A stretch of 41,279 nucleotides of DNA from a virus. Below the pieces are notes generated by a model. The model was not told where the DNA came from and searched no databases. It saw only the letters and a list, made by a program, of their open reading frames with translations. Shown here piece by piece: positions 1-7,436 of the stretch (within the stretch, counting starts at the first letter, position 1; each line of letters starts with the position of its first letter). The position numbers and the translations under genes were made by a program. The stretch is from positions 1 to 41,279 of the IMG/VR virus record IMGVR_UViG_3300032282_003031. One strand, given 5' to 3'.

Positions 1-122
1 AGGGAGATATCCGTCACCGTGCAATAGGTGTCGTTAAAAAAATGTTGCAAATTTACATGCCGCTCCAATGCGCATGGCTGCTTAAAGCAGTGGGGATTGG
101 TCATCCCGCATCTGAATTGACC
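1..122. other. Window edge, no supported gene
   Basis: Two forward frames meet stops early. The third stays open from base 3 but runs straight through the terminator hairpin and U-tract that follow, so it is not a convincing gene end. The stretch may be the 3' untranslated end of a gene outside the window. I see no RNA gene or promoter in it. Confidence 0.3.
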
Positions 123-148
123 CCCACCAGCAATGGTGGGTTTTTTTT
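123..148 (+). terminator. Rho-independent terminator
   Basis: A perfect 7-bp stem (CCCACCA/TGGTGGG) with a GCAA tetraloop is followed by eight T residues. It closes whatever is transcribed from the left edge and separates it from the late promoter a few bases downstream. Confidence 0.9.
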
Positions 149-150
149 AT

Positions 151-158
151 TATAAATA
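151..158 (+). promoter_or_regulatory. T4-type late promoter (TATAAATA)
   Basis: An exact match to the T4 late -10 element recognised by gp55-type sigma. It sits directly after the terminator and about 65 nt upstream of the first gene, leaving a leader of roughly 60 nt with a good Shine-Dalgarno (AAGGAG). It probably drives the four-gene run up to 1896. Confidence 0.7.
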
Positions 159-223
159 TAGGGTATTCGCAGTACATGAAGTGAATTATTAACTATTGTG
201 GTTCCGTCAGTTAAGGAGCAACA

Positions 224-559
224 ATGGAAAAGGAAAAACCGTGTGACTGTTTAGAATATCAAAAACAATTATCTGAATGTAAAGAAAGAAAAAACAAGGA
301 TTGTGAGGAAAAGACAAAAGAACAATCCTCAAGGATTTCTATTCTTGAAAAGAAAATCATGACTTTGACAATAGTTGGAGCAGTGGCTGTAACTGTAATT
401 GGCAAAGAAATGGTCGATAAAATCATAAACAAATTTAATGATGTTCAACAAGTGCAGGATAAGTTGACTGGTAGTATATCAAAGAAGGAAAATAATACAG
501 ATGACAAAGTTACAGACAGCAGCAGCAATGGCGGTGACCCTTTTCGCAGCACAAACTAA
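224..559 (+). CDS. Small single-TM protein with charged coiled-coil-like N-terminus
   Basis: 111 residues, not recognised. Residues about 1-45 are very rich in Lys, Glu and Cys (three Cys in the first 20 residues plus a fourth near 27) and look helical. A hydrophobic segment around 46-62 could be one membrane span, followed by a polar Ser/Asn/Asp-rich tail. The start has AAGGAG at good spacing. Its 3' end overlaps the next gene by about 59 nt in another frame, an unusually long overlap that suggests translational coupling. The position after a late promoter and before an exported protein and a holin-like protein suggests an envelope role late in infection, but no function can be assigned. Confidence 0.7.
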   Translation: MEKEKPCDCLEYQKQLSECKERKNKDCEEKTKEQSSRISILEKKIMTLTIVGAVAVTVIGKEMVDKIINKFNDVQQVQDKLTGSISKKENNTDDKVTDSSSNGGDPFRSTN

Positions 560-1142
560 TGCAGATTTGGTTGACGGAAGTTTTGAGAGTGCCGATCCAT
601 TTGGATATGCATTCTTTCAGGGTGGAATAGACACTCCTTGGCAAACAACCGCCCCAGACAATCTAATTGAGATTTGGAATGGAAATAACATGGGCGTTGT
701 TCCTTACGATGGAACAAATTTTGCAGAATTGAACGCAAATTACGCCTCAGCTTTATATCAAGATATTAATGGTTTGGGTGATTTTAATGCAATAAATTGG
801 CATTTTGCCCATAGAGGTAGAGATGGATATGATGTTATGCAATTGACCATCACCGATCTAGGAGCAAATCAATCTTATGATGGTGGTCTTGTAGATGATA
901 CCATACTATTTCAACAGCAATTCGGTGCTGATAATCTTGCATGGCAATTTCATTTCGGCACTATTACTTCCATTGGTAATCTAACCAGATTCTCATTTGA
1001 AGCAATAAGTGCAGTTGGTGGAAATACCCAAGGAAATTTCATAGATTATGCTGGATTTGGACAAAATGCCATTCCAGGCCCAGGTGCATTTAGTTTATTT
1101 TTGCTCGGTGTAGGTGTTTTGAAAACAAGAAGAAGAATATAA
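501..1142 (+). CDS. Secreted protein with PEP-CTERM-like sorting tail
   Basis: 213 residues. The first ~22 form a Sec signal peptide (short basic start, Ala/Leu core, probable cleavage after TNA). The mature part is a beta-rich polar domain that looks like the jelly-roll or lectin-like ectodomains common on PEP-CTERM proteins. The last ~23 residues give the tripartite sorting signal: IPGPGA (a PGP variant of PEP), a hydrophobic helix, and a terminal RRR cluster. In bacteria such tails are processed by exosortase or archaeosortase systems; no sortase is seen here, so host machinery would be used (inference). An alternative start at 528 would lose the basic n-region, so 501 is preferred although the Shine-Dalgarno (AAGGA) is about 12 nt away. 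A PEP-CTERM protein is very unusual in a phage and hints at the host group. Confidence 0.75.
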   Translation: MTKLQTAAAMAVTLFAAQTNADLVDGSFESADPFGYAFFQGGIDTPWQTTAPDNLIEIWNGNNMGVVPYDGTNFAELNANYASALYQDINGLGDFNAINWHFAHRGRDGYDVMQLTITDLGANQSYDGGLVDDTILFQQQFGADNLAWQFHFGTITSIGNLTRFSFEAISAVGGNTQGNFIDYAGFGQNAIPGPGAFSLFLLGVGVLKTRRRI

Positions 1143-1192
1143 ATAATTGCTCATATTCATTATGCTGATTTTGTCTCAAGAAAAGGAGCATG

Positions 1193-1558
1193 ATGCAAAC
1201 TACACCACAGAATGATTTAAATGGTTTTGAGGCATTTTTAATTCGGTATGGAATAGATATTGGATTTCTGGTATCGGGATTCTTCGGAGCCTTATTGTTG
1301 GTTTCGAAGAATTCCGCCCAGAGAATAAGCACGACAATAGCTTCTATTCTTGCTGGTACTGCGTGTGCAAATTATCTTACACCTGTAGTAATGTCATTTT
1401 TACCAGAAGCAGTCAAGAATGGTGGAAAATATGCTGTGGCATTTGTAATGGGTTTCATGGGCCTTAAAGGTTTGGAATTGGTTTTGGAGAAGATGTTTCC
1501 AAGAGAAAAATCACCAAAAAAATCAATTAAATCTAGAAAAAAATCTAAGAGGAAATGA
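1193..1558 (+). CDS. Three-TM holin-like membrane protein
   Basis: 121 residues with three hydrophobic segments (about 17-37, 45-68 and 80-100) and a very basic Lys/Ser-rich C-terminal tail, the usual build of class I holins and of phage 3-TM holin-like families. Two ATG codons are in tandem. The second, used here, lies 4 nt after AGGAG, whereas the first (1190) is only 1 nt from it. The stop overlaps the neighbourhood of the next start, so the two membrane proteins are probably co-translated. A holin role is inferred from topology only. A second candidate lies near 16.3 kb, and I cannot tell which, if either, is the true holin. Confidence 0.6.
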   Translation: MQTTPQNDLNGFEAFLIRYGIDIGFLVSGFFGALLLVSKNSAQRISTTIASILAGTACANYLTPVVMSFLPEAVKNGGKYAVAFVMGFMGLKGLELVLEKMFPREKSPKKSIKSRKKSKRK

Positions 1559-1560
1559 TA

Positions 1561-1896
1561 ATGGACGATTATAAAATGCCTTTAAATTTCATGGCAAATT
1601 TAATTTTGAGTTTTAGTTTTACAGCATTTATAATATTTTTGTTTGGAAGAACAAATTCCAGGATATATAAACTGCCATGGTACAAAACTCTTCTTGTGAA
1701 AATCGGACTTTGTCTTTGTACGGTTGGGTCATTGCTGAATGTATTTACATTCAGCGATCCACCTTGGACTGAAGTTATATTAAACAGTGGACTTTCTCTT
1801 TTATTTTTGTGGGCTGCTTGGTTTCATTATAGAACATTTGTAATTCCATATAAGATTAAGCATTGTAAAAAATCAAAACAAAATAAAAAAAGATAA
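1561..1896 (+). CDS. Three-TM small membrane protein
   Basis: 111 residues with hydrophobic segments around 10-28, 43-60 and 74-92 and a strongly basic C-terminus (Lys-rich last 15 residues). An ATG six bases upstream overlaps the previous stop (ATGA), but the GAGGA Shine-Dalgarno is correctly spaced only for the start chosen here. It pairs with the preceding holin-like gene. Similar three-helix proteins occur in T4-like phages beside lysis genes, but I do not recognise a named family. It could be an accessory to lysis or a membrane-modifying protein. Confidence 0.6.
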   Translation: MDDYKMPLNFMANLILSFSFTAFIIFLFGRTNSRIYKLPWYKTLLVKIGLCLCTVGSLLNVFTFSDPPWTEVILNSGLSLLFLWAAWFHYRTFVIPYKIKHCKKSKQNKKR

Positions 1897-1901
1897 TCTG
1901 A

Positions 1902-1930
1902 TTTACAATGACCGCGCTTCATGGTATAAT
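1902..1930 (+). promoter_or_regulatory. Consensus sigma70 promoter for the replication block
   Basis: TTTACA, 17-bp spacer, TATAAT, with an extended -10 (TGG before the hexamer). Transcription should start near 1937, giving a ~42-nt leader before the polymerase fragment. A T4-late-like CATAAATA at 1956-1963 lies in that leader and might give late expression as well. The -10 box lies inside the loop of the upstream operon's terminator hairpin. Confidence 0.8.
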
Positions 1931-1955
1931 TTTTACTGTAAGCGCGGTTTTCTTT
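1912..1955 (+). terminator. Terminator hairpin with promoter -10 in its loop
   Basis: An 8-bp stem (CCGCGCTT/AAGCGCGG) with a 20-nt loop is followed by TTTTCTTT. The loop carries the TATAAT of the next promoter. Read-through RNA from upstream can fold the hairpin and stop. RNA begun at the internal promoter lacks the whole 5' arm and cannot. Confidence 0.7.
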
Positions 1956-1978
1956 CATAAATACATTGAGTTTATATC

Positions 1979-3094
1979 ATGGACGATTATTCAAAATTAA
2001 GTGACGAAGAACTTCTTTCATTGAAGAAGAAGACAGAGTTTGATATTTCCAAGTATCATAATTTTCAATTGGTTCGAAAGATTCAATTGAACTCCGCATA
2101 TGGTGCGATTGGCAATGAATATTTTAGATTTTACAGTACTGAACTAGCCGAAGCAGTTACGCTTACTGGCCAATTGATCATTCAGTATATTGCACAACAG
2201 ATCAATACATTCCTTAATGATGCTGCTGGAACGCAAAATATCGATTATGTAGTTGCATCCGATACCGATTCGGTTTATCTGAATATGGAATGTATTGTCA
2301 ATAAGTTTGGCAAGAACAAGACAACCAATGAGGTTGTTGATTATATCGATAATGTCTGCAATAAGATCATGAATCCATTCATCGAAAAGCAATTTGATAA
2401 ATTTGCAAAGACCATGAATGCATATGAGAACAGAATTTCCATGGACCGAGAAGTAATTGCCGATAAGGGAATCTTTACGGCCAAGAAGAGATATATGTTG
2501 AATGTGTGGGATTCCGAAGGTATTCGATACAAGGAACCCAAGCAAAAGATCATGGGTATTGAGACAAGTCGTTCTTCGACACCAGAAGTTGTTCGAAAGA
2601 AGTTAAAGGAATCCATTTCAATTATTCTCAATAAGGATGAACCTCAATTGATTCAGTTTGTTGCTGATTTCAAGAGGGAATTCTTTGCTTTGTCAGCAGA
2701 ACAAATTGCATTTCCGCGAAGTGTAAATGGAATGTCCAAGTACAAGGATAAGGATCAGATCTATAAAAAGGGAACACCTATTGCAGTCAAGGGTGCTTTG
2801 CTGTATAATCACTACTTGGACAAGATGAAGATTTCCAAGAAGTACAACAAGATCTTTGAAGGTGAAAAGATCAAGTTCATCTACTTGAAGAAGCCAAATC
2901 CACTTGCAGGATATAAAGGTGATGATTGTGTCATTGCCTTTCCAAATAAACTTCCAAAGGAATTTGGAATCGATGGTTACATCGACTATAACTTGCAGTT
3001 TGAGAAAGCATTCCTTGATCCCCTTTCAATCATCCTTGAGGTGATTAATTGGGATTACGAGGAGAAGAGTACTCTGGAATCATTGTTCATTTGA
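1979..3094 (+). CDS. 43: DNA polymerase gp43-type, C-terminal part only (split gene)
   Basis: 371 residues matching the fingers, palm and thumb end of family B T4-like polymerase. Motif B (KIQLNSAYGAIGN, about 34-46) and motif C with the catalytic pair (SDTDS, about 94-98) are present. The C-terminus ends like T4 gp43 (YEEKSTLESLF). The exonuclease domain and palm motif A are absent: T4 gp43 is about 900 residues, and this begins just before motif B. The gene has its own promoter and start, so this looks like a real split (43A/43B type, known in Aeromonas T4-like phages) rather than decay. The N-terminal subunit must lie outside this window. It would act in the replisome with the helicase and primase downstream. 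Confidence 0.9.
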   Translation: MDDYSKLSDEELLSLKKKTEFDISKYHNFQLVRKIQLNSAYGAIGNEYFRFYSTELAEAVTLTGQLIIQYIAQQINTFLNDAAGTQNIDYVVASDTDSVYLNMECIVNKFGKNKTTNEVVDYIDNVCNKIMNPFIEKQFDKFAKTMNAYENRISMDREVIADKGIFTAKKRYMLNVWDSEGIRYKEPKQKIMGIETSRSSTPEVVRKKLKESISIILNKDEPQLIQFVADFKREFFALSAEQIAFPRSVNGMSKYKDKDQIYKKGTPIAVKGALLYNHYLDKMKISKKYNKIFEGEKIKFIYLKKPNPLAGYKGDDCVIAFPNKLPKEFGIDGYIDYNLQFEKAFLDPLSIILEVINWDYEEKSTLESLFI

Positions 3095-3102
3095 GGTAAA
3101 CT

Positions 3103-4131
3103 ATGTCTGACTTTCTAAATCAACTAATCAAGCAATCAGGAAACAAGTTCGCATCAATCGTTGATGACGGTCTGGATGGAAGCGATGTCACTGGATTCAC
3201 CGATACAGGCAGCATGATGTTCAATGCGCTCCTATCGGGTTCTCTCTATGGAGGCATGGCAAACAACAAGATCATTGCATTGGCGGGTGAAGCGGCCACT
3301 GGCAAGACCTATTTTACAATTGGTATTCTTGCACAGTTCCTGCGTGATAATCCAGATGGTGTTGTTCTGTATTTTGATACGGAACAGGCGGTGACTTCAG
3401 ATATGTTCAAGTCCCGTGGAGTCGATCCCAAGCGTGTTGGTGTTTTCCCTGTCGCCACCATTGAGGAATTCCGCCATCAGGCAATCACGATGGTTGACAA
3501 GTATCTTGAGAAGGATGAAGCTGATCGCAATCCAATGATGATCGTGCTTGATTCTCTTGGTATGTTGTCAACTTCAAAGGAAATGAATGATACAGCAGAG
3601 GGCAAGGAAGTTCGTGACATGACCCGAGCACAGGTCGTGAAGTCAACTTTCCGAGTACTTACATTGAAGCTTGGTAAGGCCAAGATTCCAATGATCATGA
3701 CCAATCATACCTATCAGGTTGTAGGTGCTTATGTTCCGACATCTGAAATGGGTGGAGGTACTGGACTCAAGTATGCTGCATCTACAATCGTATATCTGTC
3801 GAAGAAGAAGGATAAGGACAGTGAAGGAGATGTTGTAGGAAACATCATCAACTGCAAGTTGTACAAGTCTCGATTCACCAAGGAAAATCAATCAGTTTCT
3901 GTCAAGTTGAATTATGAGACTGGGCTTGATCGCTACTATGGCCTTGTGGATCTTGCATTGTCATCTGGGGTCTTTACAAAGACCAGTACTCGTATTACAC
4001 TACCCGATGGATCATCTGCTTTTGAAAAGAACATCTATGAGAATCCTGAGAAGTATTTCACCAAGGAAGTTCTAGAAAAGCTTGAGAAGGCAGCACAGAA
4101 GGAATTTAAGTACGGCTCCAATGAACATTGA
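3103..4131 (+). CDS. uvsX: UvsX-like RecA family recombinase
   Basis: 342 residues. Walker A is GEAATGKT (62-69) and Walker B is MMIVLD (about 145-150). A RecA-type core follows, with a typical MTNHTYQ segment and a GGGTGLKYA loop 2 region as in T4 UvsX. It polymerises on ssDNA and drives strand invasion for recombination-dependent replication. It follows the polymerase fragment after 8 nt (GAGGTAAACT before the ATG) and overlaps the start of the helicase gene by 11 nt, so the module is one transcription unit. Length is close to T4 UvsX (~390), slightly shorter at the C-terminus. Assignment is secure by motif order and context. Confidence 0.92.
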   Translation: MSDFLNQLIKQSGNKFASIVDDGLDGSDVTGFTDTGSMMFNALLSGSLYGGMANNKIIALAGEAATGKTYFTIGILAQFLRDNPDGVVLYFDTEQAVTSDMFKSRGVDPKRVGVFPVATIEEFRHQAITMVDKYLEKDEADRNPMMIVLDSLGMLSTSKEMNDTAEGKEVRDMTRAQVVKSTFRVLTLKLGKAKIPMIMTNHTYQVVGAYVPTSEMGGGTGLKYAASTIVYLSKKKDKDSEGDVVGNIINCKLYKSRFTKENQSVSVKLNYETGLDRYYGLVDLALSSGVFTKTSTRITLPDGSSAFEKNIYENPEKYFTKEVLEKLEKAAQKEFKYGSNEH

Positions 4132-5506
4132 AAAAGTCATTCTACAGAACCTTGTAAAGAACGATGTCTTTGCAAGGAAAGTTGTTCCATTCCTCAAGTC
4201 TGAATACTTTCATGACAAGAATGAACAACTTGTATTTTCCACTATTCAGGATTTCATCCTTGAGTACAATGCACTTCCATCCAAGGATGCATTGATGATT
4301 TCGCTTGAAAAGCGCAAATCAATGACCCAGGATGAATATAGCAAGTCTAGTTCCATCATTGATTCAATCTATGAAAGTGATGTAGAGAATACACTTGAGT
4401 GGTTGTATGATGAGACTGAAAACTTCTGCAAGGAGAAGGCAGTTTACAATGCAATCATGAATTCCATCAATATCATCGATGGAAAGGATGCAACTCCTAC
4501 AACGGCTATTCCAGACATACTTTCAAAGGCTCTTGCAGTATCATTTGATTCACATATCGGACATGATTATGTCGAGGATTATATTCAACGATATGATTTT
4601 TATCACAAGGTAGAACAAAGAATCCCATTCGATATCGATGCATTCAATGAAATTACTCGCGGTGGAATGCCATCAAAGACCTTGTCCGTAGTCATGGCAG
4701 GAACTGGTGTTGGAAAGTCTCTTTATCTTTGTCATCATGCAGCGGCATGTTTGAAGCAACATAAGAATGTTCTTTACATCACTTGTGAGATGTCTGAGGA
4801 AAAGATTGCAGAGAGAATAGATGCCAATATTCTTGATGTCACTATGGATGATCTCAAGGAACTTCCAATGGCTGTATATGAGAAGAAGATCCACAATATG
4901 TGCGGTGGATTCCAAGGCAAGTTGATCATCAAGGAATATCCAACGGCAACTGCGAATGCAAATCATTTCCGTTTTCTATTGGATGAACTATGGCTAAAGA
5001 AGAAGTTCAAACCAGATGTCATCTTCGTTGATTACTTGAATATCTGTGCATCTTCACGAATGAAGCATGGTGCCAATACCAGTTCATACAATTATGTAAA
5101 GGCTATTGCAGAGGAATTGCGTGGTCTGGCTGTTGAATACAATGTACCATTGTTTACAGCAACCCAAACCAATCGTGCAGGATTCTCATCCACGGATGTT
5201 GATATGGATGATACTTCAGAATCGTTTGGTCTTCCCATGACGGCTGATTTTATGTTTGCACTAATCAGCACTGATGAATTGGAACAATCCAATCACATTA
5301 TGGTAAAGCAACTCAAGAACAGGTATAATAGCAAGAACATGAATCACAAATTCCTAGTTGGAATCAATCGTTCCAAGATGAAGCTTGGAAATCCAACTGC
5401 ATCGGACAGCATTATGCCAGAGCCGAGTAAGGGAAAGAAAGCACAACCAGATGACTTCTTCAAGCGCAAGAAGCCAGCGGGTAGTTTCAGTGATTGGAAG
5501 ATGTAA
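4121..5506 (+). CDS. 41: Replicative DNA helicase, gp41/DnaB type
   Basis: 461 residues. The N-terminal helical domain (about 1-160) is followed by a RecA-fold core with Walker A AGTGVGKS (193-200), a segment like CEMSEEKIAERID, a Walker B-type VIFVDYLN, and TATQTNR downstream, as in T4 gp41 and DnaB. It is a hexameric 5'-3' helicase acting with the primase encoded next. The chosen ATG overlaps the end of uvsX; an in-frame upstream extension would run deep into uvsX. Its stop shares a base with the primase start (TAATG), a sign of tight translational coupling. The C-terminal tail is Lys/Pro-rich and may bind partners. Confidence 0.92.
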   Translation: MNIEKVILQNLVKNDVFARKVVPFLKSEYFHDKNEQLVFSTIQDFILEYNALPSKDALMISLEKRKSMTQDEYSKSSSIIDSIYESDVENTLEWLYDETENFCKEKAVYNAIMNSINIIDGKDATPTTAIPDILSKALAVSFDSHIGHDYVEDYIQRYDFYHKVEQRIPFDIDAFNEITRGGMPSKTLSVVMAGTGVGKSLYLCHHAAACLKQHKNVLYITCEMSEEKIAERIDANILDVTMDDLKELPMAVYEKKIHNMCGGFQGKLIIKEYPTATANANHFRFLLDELWLKKKFKPDVIFVDYLNICASSRMKHGANTSSYNYVKAIAEELRGLAVEYNVPLFTATQTNRAGFSSTDVDMDDTSESFGLPMTADFMFALISTDELEQSNHIMVKQLKNRYNSKNMNHKFLVGINRSKMKLGNPTASDSIMPEPSKGKKAQPDDFFKRKKPAGSFSDWKM

Positions 5507-6519
5507 TGTCACTCTATATCGATAAGAAATACATCAATCTAGTTTCATCCATGCTTCCCAAGTTCAAGTGGAAGAAGGAGAATCTTGCTAATTGCCGCTG
5601 TGTTATTTGTGGCGATTCAACCAAGAGTAAGGGCAAGGCCCGAGGATATTTCTTTGCGAAGAACAATAATTTCTTTTACAAATGTCATAATTGCAGTGCA
5701 GGACTCAGCATCTACAATTTTCTACAACATGTCGCTCCATCTATGTGTAAAGACTATGCATTGGAGAGATTCTGTGCTGGGGAAAATAGGGGAAATTTCA
5801 AGAAGCCAACACTTGGAGATGTTTATCCAGTTCCCGCTTCTAAGCCTAGAGCTTATAGCTTTAGTTACATCGGAGATTTATCAGAAGACCATAAGGCAGT
5901 TAAGTATGTCAAGGCTAGGCAGATTCCACAGGAAAAGTGGAAAGATATTGGATACACGGAAGATGTTGGAAAGTTAGCAGAGGATTTCGATGAATCATAC
6001 AAAGATAGGTTTTCTAAGGAAGATAGGCTTGTGGTTGTCATTCGTGGCACTAATGGCATATGTGGCTTTCAATGCAGAACTTTTCAATCAAAAATCAAAA
6101 GAGGATTGAAATACTTTACATTGAAGCATGACGGTGATGTTTGTTATTATGGTCTTGATTCAGTGGATACTTCAAGAAAATACTATGTGCTTGAAGGACC
6201 GATCAATTCAATGTTTATTCCAAATTCAATTGCAACACTTGGATCAAGTAACTTTCTGAATGTTTCCGATAAGATATCAGATGATAATGCCATCTATATC
6301 CTAGACAATGAACCATACAAGGTAGAGACATTGCAGATCATGGAAAAACTAATCGATGCCAATAAAAATATCTGTATTTTTCCAGAGAATGTAAAGCAAA
6401 AAGACATCAACGACATGGTAATGAGTGGACTTGATGTAAAAAAGATAATTGACGAAAACACATACAACGGCTTGAAAGCCAGATTGGTATTCAACAAATG
6501 GAAGAAAATGACGATATAA
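5506..6519 (+). CDS. 61: DNA primase, gp61/DnaG type
   Basis: 337 residues. A zinc-binding domain near the N-terminus has CVIC and CHNC pairs (about 31-65). It is followed by a TOPRIM core with an EGPINS motif and an LDNEP motif, the acidic metal-binding residues of DnaG-like primases. It makes RNA primers for lagging-strand synthesis in complex with the gp41-type helicase. The start is the ATG sharing its A with the helicase stop. The 3' end overlaps the next small gene by 22 nt. Organisation polymerase, uvsX, 41, 61 is typical of T4-like genomes. Confidence 0.9.
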   Translation: MSLYIDKKYINLVSSMLPKFKWKKENLANCRCVICGDSTKSKGKARGYFFAKNNNFFYKCHNCSAGLSIYNFLQHVAPSMCKDYALERFCAGENRGNFKKPTLGDVYPVPASKPRAYSFSYIGDLSEDHKAVKYVKARQIPQEKWKDIGYTEDVGKLAEDFDESYKDRFSKEDRLVVVIRGTNGICGFQCRTFQSKIKRGLKYFTLKHDGDVCYYGLDSVDTSRKYYVLEGPINSMFIPNSIATLGSSNFLNVSDKISDDNAIYILDNEPYKVETLQIMEKLIDANKNICIFPENVKQKDINDMVMSGLDVKKIIDENTYNGLKARLVFNKWKKMTI

Positions 6520-6734
6520 GCGATAATGATCTATATGTTTTACAGAAACTAATGGATACCATGTTGGTATTCAATTCGCATTTTGCACATTACATTCGTG
6601 AATATGACAAGGATCTGTTCAAGAGAGCCGTTGATTATGCAAAAACCTTTACAGAAGAAGATGTTTCTGGTATAATATTGAGTTACAGTGAAGAAGAAGA
6701 GGAAGATGATGGAAGAAAAGATACAGGTACTTGA
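6498..6734 (+). CDS. Small acidic protein
   Basis: 78 residues, not recognised. It is strongly acidic, with a run of Glu/Asp near the C-terminus (EEEEEDD). It overlaps the primase by 22 nt upstream and thyX by 26 nt downstream, so it is compressed between them. The middle (about 12-58) is predicted helical and hydrophobic-patterned. Its coding sequence also contains a near-consensus promoter for thyX. It may be a small replisome-associated or DNA-mimic-like protein, but that is a guess from charge and position only. Confidence 0.6.
   Translation: MEENDDISDNDLYVLQKLMDTMLVFNSHFAHYIREYDKDLFKRAVDYAKTFTEEDVSGIILSYSEEEEEDDGRKDTGT
6648..6676 (+). promoter_or_regulatory. Internal sigma70 promoter for thyX
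   Basis: TTTACA, 17 bp, TATAAT with TGG extension, lying inside the small acidic gene. The predicted start near 6683 gives a ~26-nt leader containing a purine-rich Shine-Dalgarno before thyX. This would allow nucleotide genes to be expressed apart from the replication operon. Confidence 0.65.
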
Positions 6735-7416
6735 TAAAGGATTTGTAAGATATCTCAATCACATGGGAGACGATTTGATGGTTGTGAACGCAGCCAGAGT
6801 CTCCTTCAATAAGGAGAGTGAATGGGATATAGAAAGAGATTGGCGTTCCGAGATTTTAAGCAAAGATCTTTCTGAGCGTGATCGAAAACTTATCACATAT
6901 CTTGCCACTCATAAGCATTGGACTCCTTTTGCACATCCACAGATTTGTCTTCACATAAAGGCTCCAATCAGCATTCGAACCCAGTTGTTCAAGCATAAAG
7001 TGGGATTTGTTGAAAATGAGATTTCCCGTAGATATGTCAAGGATAAGCCTGAAGTTTATGTTCCGCATTGGAGATCCGCACCAACAAATGGAGCAAAGCA
7101 GGGAAGTTCTGATTTCATCTATGGAAATTCTGTAATTGAAGAACACTATTCAAGATCAGTCGATGATGCAGTGGATAATTACCATGAGCTTTTAGATTGG
7201 GGAGTAGCCCCCGAGCAGGCTAGATTTGTCCTTCCCCAAGGAACATATACGGAATGGTGGTGGACTGGTTCCCTGGCCGCATATGCAAGAGTGGTTAACC
7301 AGAGATCAGATCCCCATGCACAATGGGAAGTCAGAGAATATGCATCGGCAATATCACAAATAATAAAACCACTATTCCCGATTTCATGGAATGTGCTGGT
7401 TGAGGAAGCTAAATAA
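6709..7416 (+). CDS. thyX: FAD-dependent thymidylate synthase ThyX
   Basis: 235 residues. It makes dTMP from dUMP with methylene-THF, FAD and NADPH. Recognisable parts are the phage-type signature (HKVGFVENEISRRYV), the segment EQARFVLPQGTYTEWWW, and AQWEVREYA near the C-terminus, all in ThyX order. The canonical RHR of the signature reads KHK here. Two tandem ATG codons occur; the second is chosen for better spacing from the GAGGA-type Shine-Dalgarno. The gene precedes a ribonucleotide reductase, making a deoxynucleotide supply unit, as in many large phages. Confidence 0.9.
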   Translation: MEEKIQVLDKGFVRYLNHMGDDLMVVNAARVSFNKESEWDIERDWRSEILSKDLSERDRKLITYLATHKHWTPFAHPQICLHIKAPISIRTQLFKHKVGFVENEISRRYVKDKPEVYVPHWRSAPTNGAKQGSSDFIYGNSVIEEHYSRSVDDAVDNYHELLDWGVAPEQARFVLPQGTYTEWWWTGSLAAYARVVNQRSDPHAQWEVREYASAISQIIKPLFPISWNVLVEEAK

Positions 7417-7436
7417 GAAGCACTTTAAGGAGTTAT

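Noticed and set aside
3-152. Open forward frame at the left edge as the end of a coding gene
   Set aside because: It reads through a strong terminator and its U-tract and matches no family.
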